Assembly (NCBI RefSeq): GCF_900187605.1
Contig: NZ_FYEA01000004.1
Coordinates: 255,674 to 319,673, forward strand
Source: Pseudomonas sp. Irchel 3H7
GTDB lineage: Bacteria; Pseudomonadota; Gammaproteobacteria; Pseudomonadales; Pseudomonadaceae
DNA: 64,000 bases
Direction: 5' to 3'
The position numbers and the translations under genes were made by a program. Of this stretch, positions 19,903-29,373 are shown piece after piece; the first letter of the stretch is position 1, and each line of letters begins with the position of its first letter. The notes under the pieces are model-generated. The model was not told the origin of the DNA, searched no databases, and saw nothing but the letters and a program-made list of their open reading frames with translations.

Positions 19903-19997
19903 GGGACCGAGGTGAGAGTTCGGACACGAGACAAAAACAAGAGTGAAACGACACAGCGTTCGTGCCTCTAACCAATCGATTTTATGGAGTAAACAAT

Positions 19998-21449
19998 ATG
20001 ATTCCGGTGATCTTGTCAGGTGGTAGCGGTTCGCGTCTCTGGCCGCTTTCGCGTAAGCAGTTCCCTAAACAGTTCCTCGCCCTGACCGGCGAACACACTC
20101 TATTCCAGCAGACCCTCGAGCGTCTGGTGTTCGAAGGCATGGACACCCCGATCGTGGTCTGCAACAAGGATCACCGCTTCATCGTCAACGAGCAGTTGGT
20201 CAACCGTAAGCTGGAATGCCAGCGCATCCTCATGGAACCGTTCGGCCGCAACACCGCGCCGGCCGTGGCGCTGACCGCGATGATGCTGGTCAATGAAGGT
20301 CGTGACGAGTTGATGCTGGTGTTGCCGGCCGACCACGTGCTGGAAGATCAGAAAGCCCTGCAACGCGCCCTCGCCCTCGCCACCGTTGCTGCCGAAAACG
20401 GCGAAATGGTCCTGTTCGGCGTGCCGGCAACCAAACCGGAAACCGGTTACGGCTACATCAAATCCACCGGCGACTCGCTGCTGCCCGAAGGCGTCAGCCG
20501 CGTTTCGCATTTCGTTGAAAAACCTGACGTCAAACGTGCCACCGAGTACGTCGAGTCCGGCGGTTACTACTGGAACAGCGGCATGTTCCTGTTCCGCGCC
20601 AGCCGCTTCCTCGAAGAACTGAAAAAACACGATCCGGACATCTACGACACCTGCCTGCTGACCCTCGAGCGCAGCCAGCAGGACGCCGACACCATCACCT
20701 TCGACGAAGCCACCTTCGCCTGCTGCCCGGACAACTCCATTGACTACTCCGTCATGGAAAAAACCCAGCGCGCCTGCGTGGTGCCGCTGACCGCAGGCTG
20801 GAGCGATGTTGGTTGCTGGTCGTCGCTGTGGGAAGTCAACGAGAAGGACGCCAACGGCAACGTCACCAAAGGCGATGTGGTCATTCAGGACAGCAAGAAC
20901 TGCATGATCCACGGCAACGGCAAACTGGTGTCGGTGATCGGTCTGGAAAACATTGTCGTGGTCGAAACCAAAGACGCCATGATGATCGCCCACAAAGACA
21001 AGGTTCAGGGCGTCAAGCAGATGGTCAACACGCTCAACGAGCAGGGCCGCAGCGAAACCCAGAACCACTGCGAAGTCTATCGTCCGTGGGGCTCGTACGA
21101 CTCGGTGGACATGGGCGGGCGTTTCCAGGTCAAGCACATCTCGGTGAAACCGGGCGCGTGCCTGTCGCTGCAGATGCACCACCACCGCGCCGAGCACTGG
21201 ATCGTGGTCAGCGGCACCGCCGAAGTGACCTGCGACGAAAACGTGTTCCTGCTCTGCGAAAACCAGTCGACCTACATCCCGATCGCCTCGGTGCATCGTC
21301 TGCGCAACCCGGGCAAGATCCCGCTGGAAATCATCGAAGTACAATCGGGTTCGTACTTGGGTGAAGACGATATCGAACGCTTCGAAGATATCTACGGCCG
21401 CTCCACCCCGATCGAACGCGGCGTGTCGGTGAAAACCATCGCGCAGTAA
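19998..21449 (+). CDS. algA: Bifunctional phosphomannose isomerase / GDP-mannose pyrophosphorylase AlgA
   Basis: The 483-residue cytoplasmic enzyme catalyses the first and third steps toward GDP-mannose. The N-terminal nucleotidyltransferase motif is GGSGSRLWPLSRKQFPKQF, and the zinc-binding cupin of the isomerase domain is in LQMHHHRAEHWIVVSGTAE. I chose ATG 19998 because GGAG precedes it and MIPVILSGG is the family start; the frame is open 36 bases further upstream. It is the last gene of the operon. Confidence 0.97.
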   Translation: MIPVILSGGSGSRLWPLSRKQFPKQFLALTGEHTLFQQTLERLVFEGMDTPIVVCNKDHRFIVNEQLVNRKLECQRILMEPFGRNTAPAVALTAMMLVNEGRDELMLVLPADHVLEDQKALQRALALATVAAENGEMVLFGVPATKPETGYGYIKSTGDSLLPEGVSRVSHFVEKPDVKRATEYVESGGYYWNSGMFLFRASRFLEELKKHDPDIYDTCLLTLERSQQDADTITFDEATFACCPDNSIDYSVMEKTQRACVVPLTAGWSDVGCWSSLWEVNEKDANGNVTKGDVVIQDSKNCMIHGNGKLVSVIGLENIVVVETKDAMMIAHKDKVQGVKQMVNTLNEQGRSETQNHCEVYRPWGSYDSVDMGGRFQVKHISVKPGACLSLQMHHHRAEHWIVVSGTAEVTCDENVFLLCENQSTYIPIASVHRLRNPGKIPLEIIEVQSGSYLGEDDIERFEDIYGRSTPIERGVSVKTIAQ

Positions 21450-21465
21450 CTGATCGATAAAACAA

Positions 21466-21527
21466 GAAGCCCCCGTCCAGCCCGCTGCGTCCCCTATCCG
21501 CAGCGGGTTGGGCGGGGGCTTTTTTTC
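21466..21527 (+). terminator. Rho-independent terminator of the alginate operon
   Basis: A long GC-rich stem (AAGCCCCCGTCCAGCCCGCTG pairing with CAGCGGGTTGGGCGGGGGCTT, a few wobbles or mismatches) around a short loop is followed by a run of seven T. It starts 16 bases after the algA stop. Confidence 0.9.
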
Positions 21528-24357
21528 AGCCGAGCGAATGTTGTCGGATCAGTTTTGGCCGGGAACTTCCTCCCAGCGATTGCTGCCTCCCGGCGTATGG
21601 CGTCGGTGCAATAAATCCAATGAAGTCCTGAGTCCGTTCCAGCGTTTGAACAGTGTTCGATGTTTGCATTGAAAGCCCTGCAACCGTTTCGAAAAGCTCA
21701 GGATCTGAACTGCCGGCAGTCGCCAACTCGTTCAAGATGGCTGACATCCTGAACGTTGCCATGTCGATGTCTACCGGAATATGTTCGTAAGCTTCACTTA
21801 ACGCCTCGGCATTCAAACCTCGCGAAGCATGGGCGAACTCCCGTACCGTCTGGACCAGACCCGGTGCCTCCGGTCCCAGTTTGTCGGCGATTATCTCGAT
21901 TACTTTGTCCTCCGCCTTGGTGCCAGCCATTTTCACCAGACGTGATCGACCGTCGGCAGTGCGCGGATCATGGGCGGCCAACTCCAGTTTTACCTTGGCG
22001 AGACTGGGTTTCGTTTTTGGTGCCACGCTTTCAACGAACGCCTTCGGATTCATCTCGCTGCCCTTGAAGTTGATAGGACGGTTCAACTGAAAGGTGTCCA
22101 CGACCTTTTCGATGACGACGTTCGCCAGCGCGGTGCCGGCCTTCTCACCCACCTGCCCCCCGAGTGCACCCACTACCGGCCCCAATGTTCCCCCCAACGC
22201 TGTGCCTGCCGCGCCCCCCAAAGCCTTAGCTCCAGTTCTGACCAGACTGCTGCTCAGTTGCGTCGTCACCCGCCTGACCAGCGCCTGAAAGCGGTGCCGC
22301 GCCTGCGTGTGATTGAGTAACGAATTTCTGACATCCGCAGCAGCCGAAGTCATCGAATCCAGCAATGCCTTCTGCTCTTGTGCACTGTTAGCCAACTCTG
22401 ACGTATCGGTCTTTTTACCGCCGTCGCTGTCGGCATGCCGCATCGGTGAGTTACCGACCATCTGGTACAGATTCGGCCCGTCGATAAAACCTTTCGGGTC
22501 AGGGTTGAGCCAGCGCTGCAACCACGGCATGTAATAACGAAAACCATAGTAGTACAGACCCGTGGCATCACGCTCCTTGCCCGAATAACGCACGGTTTTG
22601 TAACTGATGTCGCTTTCCTCACTCCACGCGGTCGCCCCGAATGGATAGAAATGCTCGCGGCTGATCAGTTGCGCATCTGCCGCCAGTTCCAGACTGATCG
22701 ATCCCAGATGATCATTGAAACTGTAGCGATACTGATCGTTAACGCCTGCTGGCGGCGGACTCTCCCAGTGCAGAACACGAACACTGTTCAGGGCGGTCTG
22801 CACCGTGATGACTTGCAGCACCTCGCCGGTGCCGGCATCGGTGCGCAATTCCAGTTCAGGGAGGTAGCGTACCTGCGTAACGACAGCACGAACCCTGGTC
22901 TGCAGCGACCGAATCTTGCGTACACGCTGACCAGCGCCGTCGTAGAGATAGACTTCGTGATCATCCGCAGCGCAATCGCGTTGCACCGCCACGAACGCAT
23001 CCAGTTGATTGCGCAGATTCCACTGCAACTGCCGGCCTTGATCCAGCAGCAGCAAGTTACCGCGAGCGTCGAACGCTGCGGCGATCTCTGCCTCGTCGGG
23101 GGGCACGCCATTGCACCAGGGCAGGCAGCGATTGCTGTAGCGGGCAGCCTGCAGATCATGACCTGGACTCTGTGCACCGACGTGGGTCAGCTTGAGCAGA
23201 TTGCCGCCAGCGTCATAACCATAGGTTTGCAAATAGTTGGCGATCGCTGTCGGGCCGCCATCGCCCGGCCCTGCCTCCCATCCGCGGGCCTCACACAATT
23301 GGTAGAGGCTGTCGTAGGTGAAGCGGCTGATCGGTTCGATGCGCTGGTTGGCGAAGTAGCGCACGGGCAGCGCCCGGTCTTCGATGCTCAGCACATTGCC
23401 TGTCCGGTCGTATTGGTACAGCAGATTCTGCAAGACCACACCCTGACCGGTTTCGGCGTGACGCGTCATCAGACGTCCATCCTCTTCACGGTAGGTCAGC
23501 GTTGTCAGCACGCCATTGCCTGCCAGTTCCTGCGTGACCAGCCCTTCTGCGTTGTAGTGAATATCGCTGACCACCGCCCGCCACTCAGTCTGATGGCTCA
23601 ACTGCAGACGGCGGGCGCGCAAGCCTCCATCGAGGGTCAACTCACTGACATGCCGGTTACCCTTCGCATCGATCTGCTCGAGCACCGCCCCGAGGGGCCC
23701 GAAACGCCAATGGGTCATTGCGCCCTCACCGGGCTCGAGCAAACGCTGGCGCTCATCGATTGGCTCAGGCCAATCCGGGGAGACGGGTTCAAGGGTGAAA
23801 TGCCGGGTACTTTCAACGTTCTCCCCGGTGATCGCGAAGACCTCGAACAGCACGCTTCCCGCCGGGTCTTCGTGACGAATCAGTTGGCCAAGCTGATTAC
23901 GCGCCTGATCGGCATCACCCGGCTGACCATATCCAAAACGCTCGGCGCAACGGCGTGGTTGCAGCTCACCAGCTTCGAACACTGCCGTCGGCCGCAGTAA
24001 CAGGTCATGCTCAATGTCCCGGCGGGTGCCTCGGCTGTCCCAATCCGTCAATGTCTCTGAGCCCAGACCGAACAGACTGAGCTGCACCCCGGCGTCGACG
24101 CTGTTCGAGCGCAGAATCTGCCCGTTCAACAAGTAAACGGTGCTTAGGTTGGCCGGCGCTAGCGGATCATCGCTTTGTAGCGCCCACAATCGCGGGTCCC
24201 ACTGCGTCACCGCGCGACCCGCCGCATCGTGGGCCGTGCGATGGATGCGCGGTTCAAGTGCTTGATTAACGTCGCAACGCCAGTAATCGACCCTGCGAAC
24301 GGCCAGCCCGCGTGGGTCGTTCACTGCCAGCACCGGTGTTTTGCTGAACATGTCCAT
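21526..24357 (-). CDS. RHS-repeat / TccC-like toxin with unrecognised C-terminal domain
   Basis: The 943-residue protein resembles the C component of insecticidal Tc toxin complexes. Its N-terminus FSKTPVLAVNDPRGLAVRRVDYW aligns with the TccC start, YD repeats follow, and the conserved RHS core is YSFNDHLGS...YYGFRYYMPWLQRWLNPDPKG near residues 530-640. After the core, about 296 residues (DNA 21529-22416) form the variable toxin region. It has a Gly/Ala-rich stretch GGAAGTALGGTLGPVVGALGG, then helical sequence, with no toxin motif I recognise. I chose ATG 24357 (GGGGTGAG upstream) over a TTG at 24456; the TTG lies upstream of a palindromic operator candidate and has no ribosome site. No TcA, TcB, VgrG or immunity gene is adjacent. 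Confidence 0.85.
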   Translation of the reverse strand: MDMFSKTPVLAVNDPRGLAVRRVDYWRCDVNQALEPRIHRTAHDAAGRAVTQWDPRLWALQSDDPLAPANLSTVYLLNGQILRSNSVDAGVQLSLFGLGSETLTDWDSRGTRRDIEHDLLLRPTAVFEAGELQPRRCAERFGYGQPGDADQARNQLGQLIRHEDPAGSVLFEVFAITGENVESTRHFTLEPVSPDWPEPIDERQRLLEPGEGAMTHWRFGPLGAVLEQIDAKGNRHVSELTLDGGLRARRLQLSHQTEWRAVVSDIHYNAEGLVTQELAGNGVLTTLTYREEDGRLMTRHAETGQGVVLQNLLYQYDRTGNVLSIEDRALPVRYFANQRIEPISRFTYDSLYQLCEARGWEAGPGDGGPTAIANYLQTYGYDAGGNLLKLTHVGAQSPGHDLQAARYSNRCLPWCNGVPPDEAEIAAAFDARGNLLLLDQGRQLQWNLRNQLDAFVAVQRDCAADDHEVYLYDGAGQRVRKIRSLQTRVRAVVTQVRYLPELELRTDAGTGEVLQVITVQTALNSVRVLHWESPPPAGVNDQYRYSFNDHLGSISLELAADAQLISREHFYPFGATAWSEESDISYKTVRYSGKERDATGLYYYGFRYYMPWLQRWLNPDPKGFIDGPNLYQMVGNSPMRHADSDGGKKTDTSELANSAQEQKALLDSMTSAAADVRNSLLNHTQARHRFQALVRRVTTQLSSSLVRTGAKALGGAAGTALGGTLGPVVGALGGQVGEKAGTALANVVIEKVVDTFQLNRPINFKGSEMNPKAFVESVAPKTKPSLAKVKLELAAHDPRTADGRSRLVKMAGTKAEDKVIEIIADKLGPEAPGLVQTVREFAHASRGLNAEALSEAYEHIPVDIDMATFRMSAILNELATAGSSDPELFETVAGLSMQTSNTVQTLERTQDFIGFIAPTPYAGRQQSLGGSSRPKLIRQHSLG

Positions 24358-24430
24358 GTAGCTCACCCCGCTCGATAACTGCGTCCTCTGCGCCTGCAAT
24401 GATCTGAGCAGACGCTTGGCGATGCGCCTA

Positions 24431-24446
24431 CTGTCAGAAATTACAG
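24431..24446. promoter_or_regulatory. Palindromic operator candidate upstream of the RHS/TccC gene
   Basis: CTGTCAGAAATTACAG lies 73 bases upstream of the chosen ATG. Read on the minus strand it matches 13 of 16 positions of the perfect palindrome CTGTCAGATCTGACAG at 33142-33157, which sits 68 bases before another gene. Confidence 0.5.
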
Positions 24447-24539
24447 TTCCGACCAACGGTTAAATCCCGTGCGCAACAAATGTCCATTGCGCTGAGCCTT
24501 CGGTAGGATGGTGCGCACAAACTCACGGAGCGTTCCCAC

Positions 24540-25004
24540 ATGTTCATCGGCATCTTGCTGGTCATCACCTGGCTGATCCTCCTGCTGCGCTATCCGGCCA
24601 AGGCCTTGCCGGTTTCCGTGGCGGCGGCGATTGGCCTGGGTTTCGTGGCCATGTGGGTGGTGTGGCTGGACAACCGCGAGGTCAAGCAACTGGCGCGTCT
24701 TGAGATGCGTATCGCCTACGCTCCCGAACAATGCCCGGCGGATCGTCCGCTGCAACTGAAAATGAAAAACGCCAACGACGTGCCCCTGACCGAACTGCGC
24801 TGGCGCATCGCTGCCTATGCGCCGGGTGACACGGTGAATCTGGCCGACAACCAATACACTGCCCCGCGCTATCGCGGTCCCGGCGAATTGCAGGCCGGTG
24901 GCGACTGGGAAGACTGCCTGCCGATGCCGCCGCTGCGTCCCGGTTATCGCCCGCAAACCCTGGAGTTTCGCGCCGAGCGATTGCAGGGTAGTTTCTCCGA
25001 CTGA
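24540..25004 (+). CDS. Conserved small membrane protein of unknown function
   Basis: The 154-residue protein has two N-terminal transmembrane helices (MFIGILLVITWLILLLRY and LPVSVAAAIGLGFVAMWVVWL) and a soluble, probably periplasmic domain with a beta-rich pattern. That domain has two cysteines, PEQCPADRPLQ and WEDCLPMPPLRPG, which could pair. CGGAG precedes the ATG. Similar proteins in Pseudomonas are sometimes labelled multidrug transporter, but nothing in the sequence supports transport. It may be co-transcribed with the SDR gene 36 bases downstream. Confidence 0.7.
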   Translation: MFIGILLVITWLILLLRYPAKALPVSVAAAIGLGFVAMWVVWLDNREVKQLARLEMRIAYAPEQCPADRPLQLKMKNANDVPLTELRWRIAAYAPGDTVNLADNQYTAPRYRGPGELQAGGDWEDCLPMPPLRPGYRPQTLEFRAERLQGSFSD

Positions 25005-25040
25005 TCCCCTTTCTCTCACTTGCTGCACAAGGAATGCGCC

Positions 25041-25865
25041 ATGCCCGTTGCGTTGATTACCGGTTGTTCCAGCGGCATCGGCCGCGCCCTCGCCGATGCG
25101 TTCAAAGCTGCCGGGTACGAAGTCTGGGCCAGTGCGCGCAAGGCTGAAGATGTGGCGTTGCTGGCGTCTGCCGGGTTCACCGCCGTGCAACTCGATGTCA
25201 ATGACAGCGCGGCGCTGGAGCAACTTGGCGAGCGGATCAACCAGCAACACGGCGGCCTTGATGTGCTGATCAACAACGCGGGGTACGGCGCCATGGGGCC
25301 GCTGCTCGATGGCGGTGTGGCGGCCATGCAGCGCCAGTTCGAGACCAATGTATTTTCGATTGTTGGCGTTACGCGCGCACTGTTCCCGGTGCTGCGCCGG
25401 GCCAAAGGATTGGTGGTAAATATCGGCAGTGTTTCAGGGGTTTTGGTCACGCCGTTTGCCGGTGCTTACTGCGCCTCGAAAGCGGCGGTGCATGCCTTGA
25501 GCGATGCACTGCGCATGGAACTGGCGCCGTTCGGCATTCGCGTGATGGAAGTGCAGCCGGGGGCGATTCAATCGAGTTTTGCCAAAAACGCCGGGCACGA
25601 GGCCGAGCAATTGATCAATGAACAATCACCGTGGTTTCCCCTGCGCGAAGGTATTCGCGCGCGGGCCAAGGCGTCGCAGGACAAGCCGACGCCGGCCAGT
25701 GAGTTTGCGGCTGAACTGTTGAAGGCTGTGCAGCAGAACAAACCACCACGGTTGATCCGCCTCGGCAATGGCAGTCGCGCGTTGCCGTTGTTGGCGGCGT
25801 TGCTGCCAAAGGGGTTGCTGGAGTCGACGTTGATGAGGCGTTTCGGTTTGCGCGGCAAACTCTGA
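25041..25865 (+). CDS. Short-chain dehydrogenase/reductase (classical SDR)
   Basis: The 274-residue Rossmann-fold oxidoreductase carries the cofactor motif TGCSSGIG (residues 7-14), the NNAGYG motif and the catalytic Ser...YCASK. The substrate cannot be told from sequence; the C-terminal extension (NKPPRLIRLGNGSRALPLL) is like SDRs acting on lipophilic or steroid-like carbonyls. I chose ATG 25041 with AAGGAA upstream; an upstream TTG adds seven residues without similarity. Confidence 0.88.
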   Translation: MPVALITGCSSGIGRALADAFKAAGYEVWASARKAEDVALLASAGFTAVQLDVNDSAALEQLGERINQQHGGLDVLINNAGYGAMGPLLDGGVAAMQRQFETNVFSIVGVTRALFPVLRRAKGLVVNIGSVSGVLVTPFAGAYCASKAAVHALSDALRMELAPFGIRVMEVQPGAIQSSFAKNAGHEAEQLINEQSPWFPLREGIRARAKASQDKPTPASEFAAELLKAVQQNKPPRLIRLGNGSRALPLLAALLPKGLLESTLMRRFGLRGKL

Positions 25866-25880
25866 GACCGGGTCGACGCC

Positions 25881-25956
25881 ATCGCGAGCAGGCTCACTCC
25901 TACAGGGGATCTTCGGTGTAACGCAGATCCAGTGTAGGAGTGAGCCTGCTCGCGAT
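25881..25956. repeat. REPIN (GTAGGAGTGAGC type)
   Basis: ATCGCGAGCAGGCTCACTCC at 25881 and its inverted partner TGTAGGAGTGAGCCTGCTCG from 25933 flank a 28-base spacer. It separates the convergent SDR gene and efflux operon. Confidence 0.9.
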
Positions 25957-25973
25957 TCAGTCAACGCGGTCGG

Positions 25974-26840
25974 TCAGTTATCCACAGCATCCTGCCGCAC
26001 CACCACCGTGCACGTAATCCCCGCCGCCAACAGAACACCCTCCGGTACTTCATCAATGTGAATCCGCACCGGCACCCGCTGCGCCAACCGCACCCAGTTG
26101 AACGTCGGGTTCACATCGGCGATCAGTTCGCGGCTTTCCGGGTTGTCGCGGTCATAGATGCCGCGGGAAATGCTTTCCACGTGGCCCTTCAAGACTTCGC
26201 CGCTCATCAACTGCATGTCGGCCTTGTCACCGACTTTCACGTGGGGCAGTTTGGTCTCTTCGAAGAAGCCGTAAACCCAGAACGAGTTCATGTCGACCAC
26301 GGCCATTTTCGCCTCACCGATGCGCGCGTAGTCACCGCGATGCACGTTGAGGTTGGTCACGTAACCGTCGACCGCCGCGCGCACTTCGGTGCGTTTGAGG
26401 TTGAGTTCGGCAGCTTCCAGTTGCGCCTGCGCGTGTTGGTAATCGGCGAGCGCGGCATCGGCGATGTTGCTGGCGTCGTCACGGTTTTCCTTGGAGATCA
26501 CCAGGTTGTCCAGATCGGCGCGGCGATGGGCGTTGACCTTGCGCATCTCCCACGTCGACTTGCGCGAGGCGACCAGCGACTGCGCCTGTTTCACCGCGAT
26601 GCGGTAGTGCTCCGGGTCGATCTGCATCAACAGATCACCCTTCTTCACCAGTTGGTTGTCGCGCACCGGCACGTCGACCACTTCACCGGTGACGTCGGCG
26701 GCGACGTTGATGATGTCGGCACGCACGCGACCGTCACGGGTCCACGGCGTGTTCATGTAGTGCTCCCACAACGTGCGGCCGATCCACAACGCCAGGGCCA
26801 GCACCAGCAGGGTCGCGAGCAGGCTGAAAAACTTTTTCAT
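25974..26840 (-). CDS. HlyD-family periplasmic adaptor of an AaeAB-like efflux pump
   Basis: The 288-residue membrane-fusion protein has a single N-terminal anchor (FFSLLATLLVLALALWIG), a biotinyl-lipoyl-like domain split around a coiled-coil hairpin (about residues 85-150), and DGYVTNLNVHRGDYARIGEA closing the lipoyl half. It would link the FUSC inner-membrane pump to the outer-membrane channel encoded upstream. It is the last gene of the four-gene operon. Relatives (AaeA) export aromatic carboxylic acids such as p-hydroxybenzoate; the substrate here is inferred only. Confidence 0.9.
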   Translation of the reverse strand: MKKFFSLLATLLVLALALWIGRTLWEHYMNTPWTRDGRVRADIINVAADVTGEVVDVPVRDNQLVKKGDLLMQIDPEHYRIAVKQAQSLVASRKSTWEMRKVNAHRRADLDNLVISKENRDDASNIADAALADYQHAQAQLEAAELNLKRTEVRAAVDGYVTNLNVHRGDYARIGEAKMAVVDMNSFWVYGFFEETKLPHVKVGDKADMQLMSGEVLKGHVESISRGIYDRDNPESRELIADVNPTFNWVRLAQRVPVRIHIDEVPEGVLLAAGITCTVVVRQDAVDN

Positions 26841-26850
26841 CAGAACGTTC

Positions 26851-27051
26851 TCAACGGTAGACAGTCAGCGCCATGGCGCCGAACAGACAGGTAAACAGAC
26901 TCAGACGCAGCAGCGCCGGGTGCCAGAAAAAACGGTACAGATCGAACCCGGACAGGAACCGGTCCACCGCCCAGGCCAGTGCCGCGGCGATAAAAAACAT
27001 CAAGGTCATGGTCGGCATGTACACGCCGTGGAAGGCGATTTCACGAGGCAT
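26851..27051 (-). CDS. DUF1656 small membrane protein (AaeX-like)
   Basis: The 66-residue protein has two hydrophobic segments and the family start MPREIAFHGVYMPTMTL. DUF1656 proteins nearly always sit between the FUSC pump and its HlyD adaptor, as here. The ATG at 27051 overlaps the end of the FUSC gene by 11 bases; a TTG six bases upstream is less likely. Confidence 0.88.
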   Translation of the reverse strand: MPREIAFHGVYMPTMTLMFFIAAALAWAVDRFLSGFDLYRFFWHPALLRLSLFTCLFGAMALTVYR

Positions 27052-29233
27052 GGGCAAGTCCTTCGGGCTTGGCGATGGCGTAGGCAGCGAGCGGTGATTG
27101 CGGGTCGAGCAGCGAGGTACGGATGAAGTGCAGATAGCTCTTCACCCGCCGTAATGCCGAGGTATCGAAGTGCGGCGCGAACGGTTCATCGGTCGCCGCG
27201 ACGCGGCTGATTGCGTGATCGACGGCGACCAGTGCGCGCTCGAGATTGCTGGAGTTCGGTTGCAGGAACAGTCGCACCAGCGCCCGGCCCATCACGCGGA
27301 TCGCCTGGCGCCACGGCTGCGACTCGGCATAGGCCGGGTGCACCGGCAGGATCGCCTGTTCCTTGCGCAACTCGATGATCGCGTGGCCGACTTCCAGTAC
27401 GACGAACATCCAGCGCAGCAAGTTCTTTTGCACCTTCGGCTGACCCGCCGCGAGGCCGTAAGCCTGATGCAACAGATCACGTGTGCGGCTCTCGAAACTC
27501 GAGGCCAGACCTTTCAGTTTGCCGCTGATCGCGTAGACCACTTGCCCGCGCAGATCCTGTTCCAGGCGCTTCCACAACCAGCGGCTGTTCGGCGGCAGAA
27601 TAATTGCACCGGCAGCGGCACAGACCAGCATGCCCATGACCATGGCGATGTAGTCGTTGATAAAGGTGTAAGGGTTGTAGATGGTCAGGTTGTCCGGCAC
27701 CGAACCGGTGCTGAAGAAGATCAGCAAACCGAGGCCGACGCCGGCGTATTGCGGCCGCGAGGTGAGGAACGAGCCGAGCACGATCACCGGCGCGAGCATC
27801 ACGCACAGCAGCGGGAAACCATCGATCCACGGGAAGATGAAAAACATCTCGACGAAGCCGATCAGGGCACCGAGGAAGGTTCCGCACGCCATCTGGAACG
27901 CCATGCGTTTCGGGTTCGGCGTAGCAGCCGAGAGGCCCACGGTGGCGGCAGCGATCAGCGTCATCGTCGCGCCGCTTGGCCAAGCGGTGGCGACCCAGTA
28001 ACTGCCCAGCACGATGAGAATGAACGAGGCGCGAATGCCCGACGCAGCGGCGGCCCACCAGTTGGTTTGCGGGGTGAACGGCTCGTCCCAACGCTCACGT
28101 TCGTGGCGGTGATCGGCCAATGACGCGTGGGTCTGTGCATAACTGTGCAAGTCGTCGACGAAGCGATAAAGCAGTTCGTAAGCGGTGTGGAAATCCAGTT
28201 GTTCGGCCTCGCTCGGCTCGGTGTCCTGAAAGATCGCGCGCAGGCTGCGCACGCGGGCCGGCAGGCCTTCCTTATAGCTCGCCAATGCAGTCGCCAAACG
28301 GCCGGCATCGGGGCTGGTCAGGGCGCGGCCACTGAAGCCGTCGAGCACTTCGGCGAGATCCTGCAGGCCCGGTTTGATCGCGGCGACAACGTGTTCTTCG
28401 CCATTGCCGCGCAAGCGCTCGAGCAATTGATGCAGGGCATTGAACCGCGTGGTGATGCCCATGAATTCGCTGTTCAACCGACTTAGTCGACCGTTACGCC
28501 GACGCATGTGCGGGTCTTCGAACACGGTCACGCTGCGCAGCCCTTCCAGCCCCACGGCTTCAGCAATGAAGCGCACATTACTCGCCTCGAAAGACTCGGC
28601 CTTGCTGCGCCCGCGCAAGCCATCGGTGACGAACAACGCGAACACACCGAAACGCTGATACAAGGCGTTGCGCATCGCCGCGCTGGCGGTTTGCGGCAGG
28701 ATCGCGGCGCTGATCAGGGTCGAGCAGAGGGTCCCCAGCGAGATTTCCAGCACCCGCCACACGGCAGCCATGAACGCTCCGTCCGGGTGCGCCAACGCCG
28801 GTAATCCGACCATCGCAGCTGTATAGCCGGCGAGGACAAAACCGTAGGCGCGGAAATTGCGGCACCGCGCGGCACCGGCCGAGCAGATACCGACCCAGAT
28901 CGCCAACGAGCCAAGAAACAGCTCGGTGTTCTGCGCGAACAACGCGATCAGCGTGACCATCATCGCCGACCCGGCCAGTGTGCCGAGGAAGCGATAGAAA
29001 CTCTTGGCAAACACCTGGCCGCTCTGCGGTTGCATGACGATAAACACAGTGATCATCGCCGTGCGCGGTTGCGGCAATTCCAGACGCATGGCCAGCCACA
29101 GCGTGAGGAATGCGGCGATCAACACCTTGAAGATGTAGACCCAGGTCACGCCATCGCTGCGCGCCCAGTCGAAAAAACCACGGCGCCATTCCAGGGAGTA
29201 GAGCCAGCGCAGTGTTGCGGGCAAGGGGGTCAT
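27041..29233 (-). CDS. FUSC-family (AaeB-like) efflux pump
   Basis: The 730-residue inner-membrane protein has two clusters of about five transmembrane helices, at residues 25-180 and 385-550. Each is followed by a cytoplasmic region, the typical FUSC/aromatic acid exporter layout. The conserved QPRTAMITVFIVMQPQSGQV lies in the first cluster. It probably exports aromatic acids or similar compounds together with the HlyD adaptor and the outer-membrane factor. A REPIN separates it from the upstream channel gene. Confidence 0.92.
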   Translation of the reverse strand: MTPLPATLRWLYSLEWRRGFFDWARSDGVTWVYIFKVLIAAFLTLWLAMRLELPQPRTAMITVFIVMQPQSGQVFAKSFYRFLGTLAGSAMMVTLIALFAQNTELFLGSLAIWVGICSAGAARCRNFRAYGFVLAGYTAAMVGLPALAHPDGAFMAAVWRVLEISLGTLCSTLISAAILPQTASAAMRNALYQRFGVFALFVTDGLRGRSKAESFEASNVRFIAEAVGLEGLRSVTVFEDPHMRRRNGRLSRLNSEFMGITTRFNALHQLLERLRGNGEEHVVAAIKPGLQDLAEVLDGFSGRALTSPDAGRLATALASYKEGLPARVRSLRAIFQDTEPSEAEQLDFHTAYELLYRFVDDLHSYAQTHASLADHRHERERWDEPFTPQTNWWAAAASGIRASFILIVLGSYWVATAWPSGATMTLIAAATVGLSAATPNPKRMAFQMACGTFLGALIGFVEMFFIFPWIDGFPLLCVMLAPVIVLGSFLTSRPQYAGVGLGLLIFFSTGSVPDNLTIYNPYTFINDYIAMVMGMLVCAAAGAIILPPNSRWLWKRLEQDLRGQVVYAISGKLKGLASSFESRTRDLLHQAYGLAAGQPKVQKNLLRWMFVVLEVGHAIIELRKEQAILPVHPAYAESQPWRQAIRVMGRALVRLFLQPNSSNLERALVAVDHAISRVAATDEPFAPHFDTSALRRVKSYLHFIRTSLLDPQSPLAAYAIAKPEGLAHAS

Positions 29234-29270
29234 TTAATTGTGCTCAAGAATTCAGGCAAGACGCGATCCC

Positions 29271-29360
29271 TGTAGGAGTGAGCCTGCTCGCGATGGCGAT
29301 TTTACATCCAACATTTCTGTTGACTGATACACCGCTATCGCGAGCAGGCTCACTCCTACA
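29271..29360. repeat. REPIN (GTAGGAGTGAGC type) inside the efflux operon
   Basis: TGTAGGAGTGAGCCTGCTCG and its inverted partner ending CTCACTCCTACA flank a spacer of about 40 bases. It lies in the 140-bp gap between the outer-membrane channel gene and the FUSC gene. Confidence 0.9.
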
Positions 29361-29373
29361 ATTTGATGTGTGT

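Noticed and set aside
21526..25041. An immunity gene for the RHS/TccC protein
   Set aside because: I looked on both sides. The downstream side is the algA terminator, and the upstream 154-residue membrane protein is on the opposite strand and appears to belong with the SDR gene.
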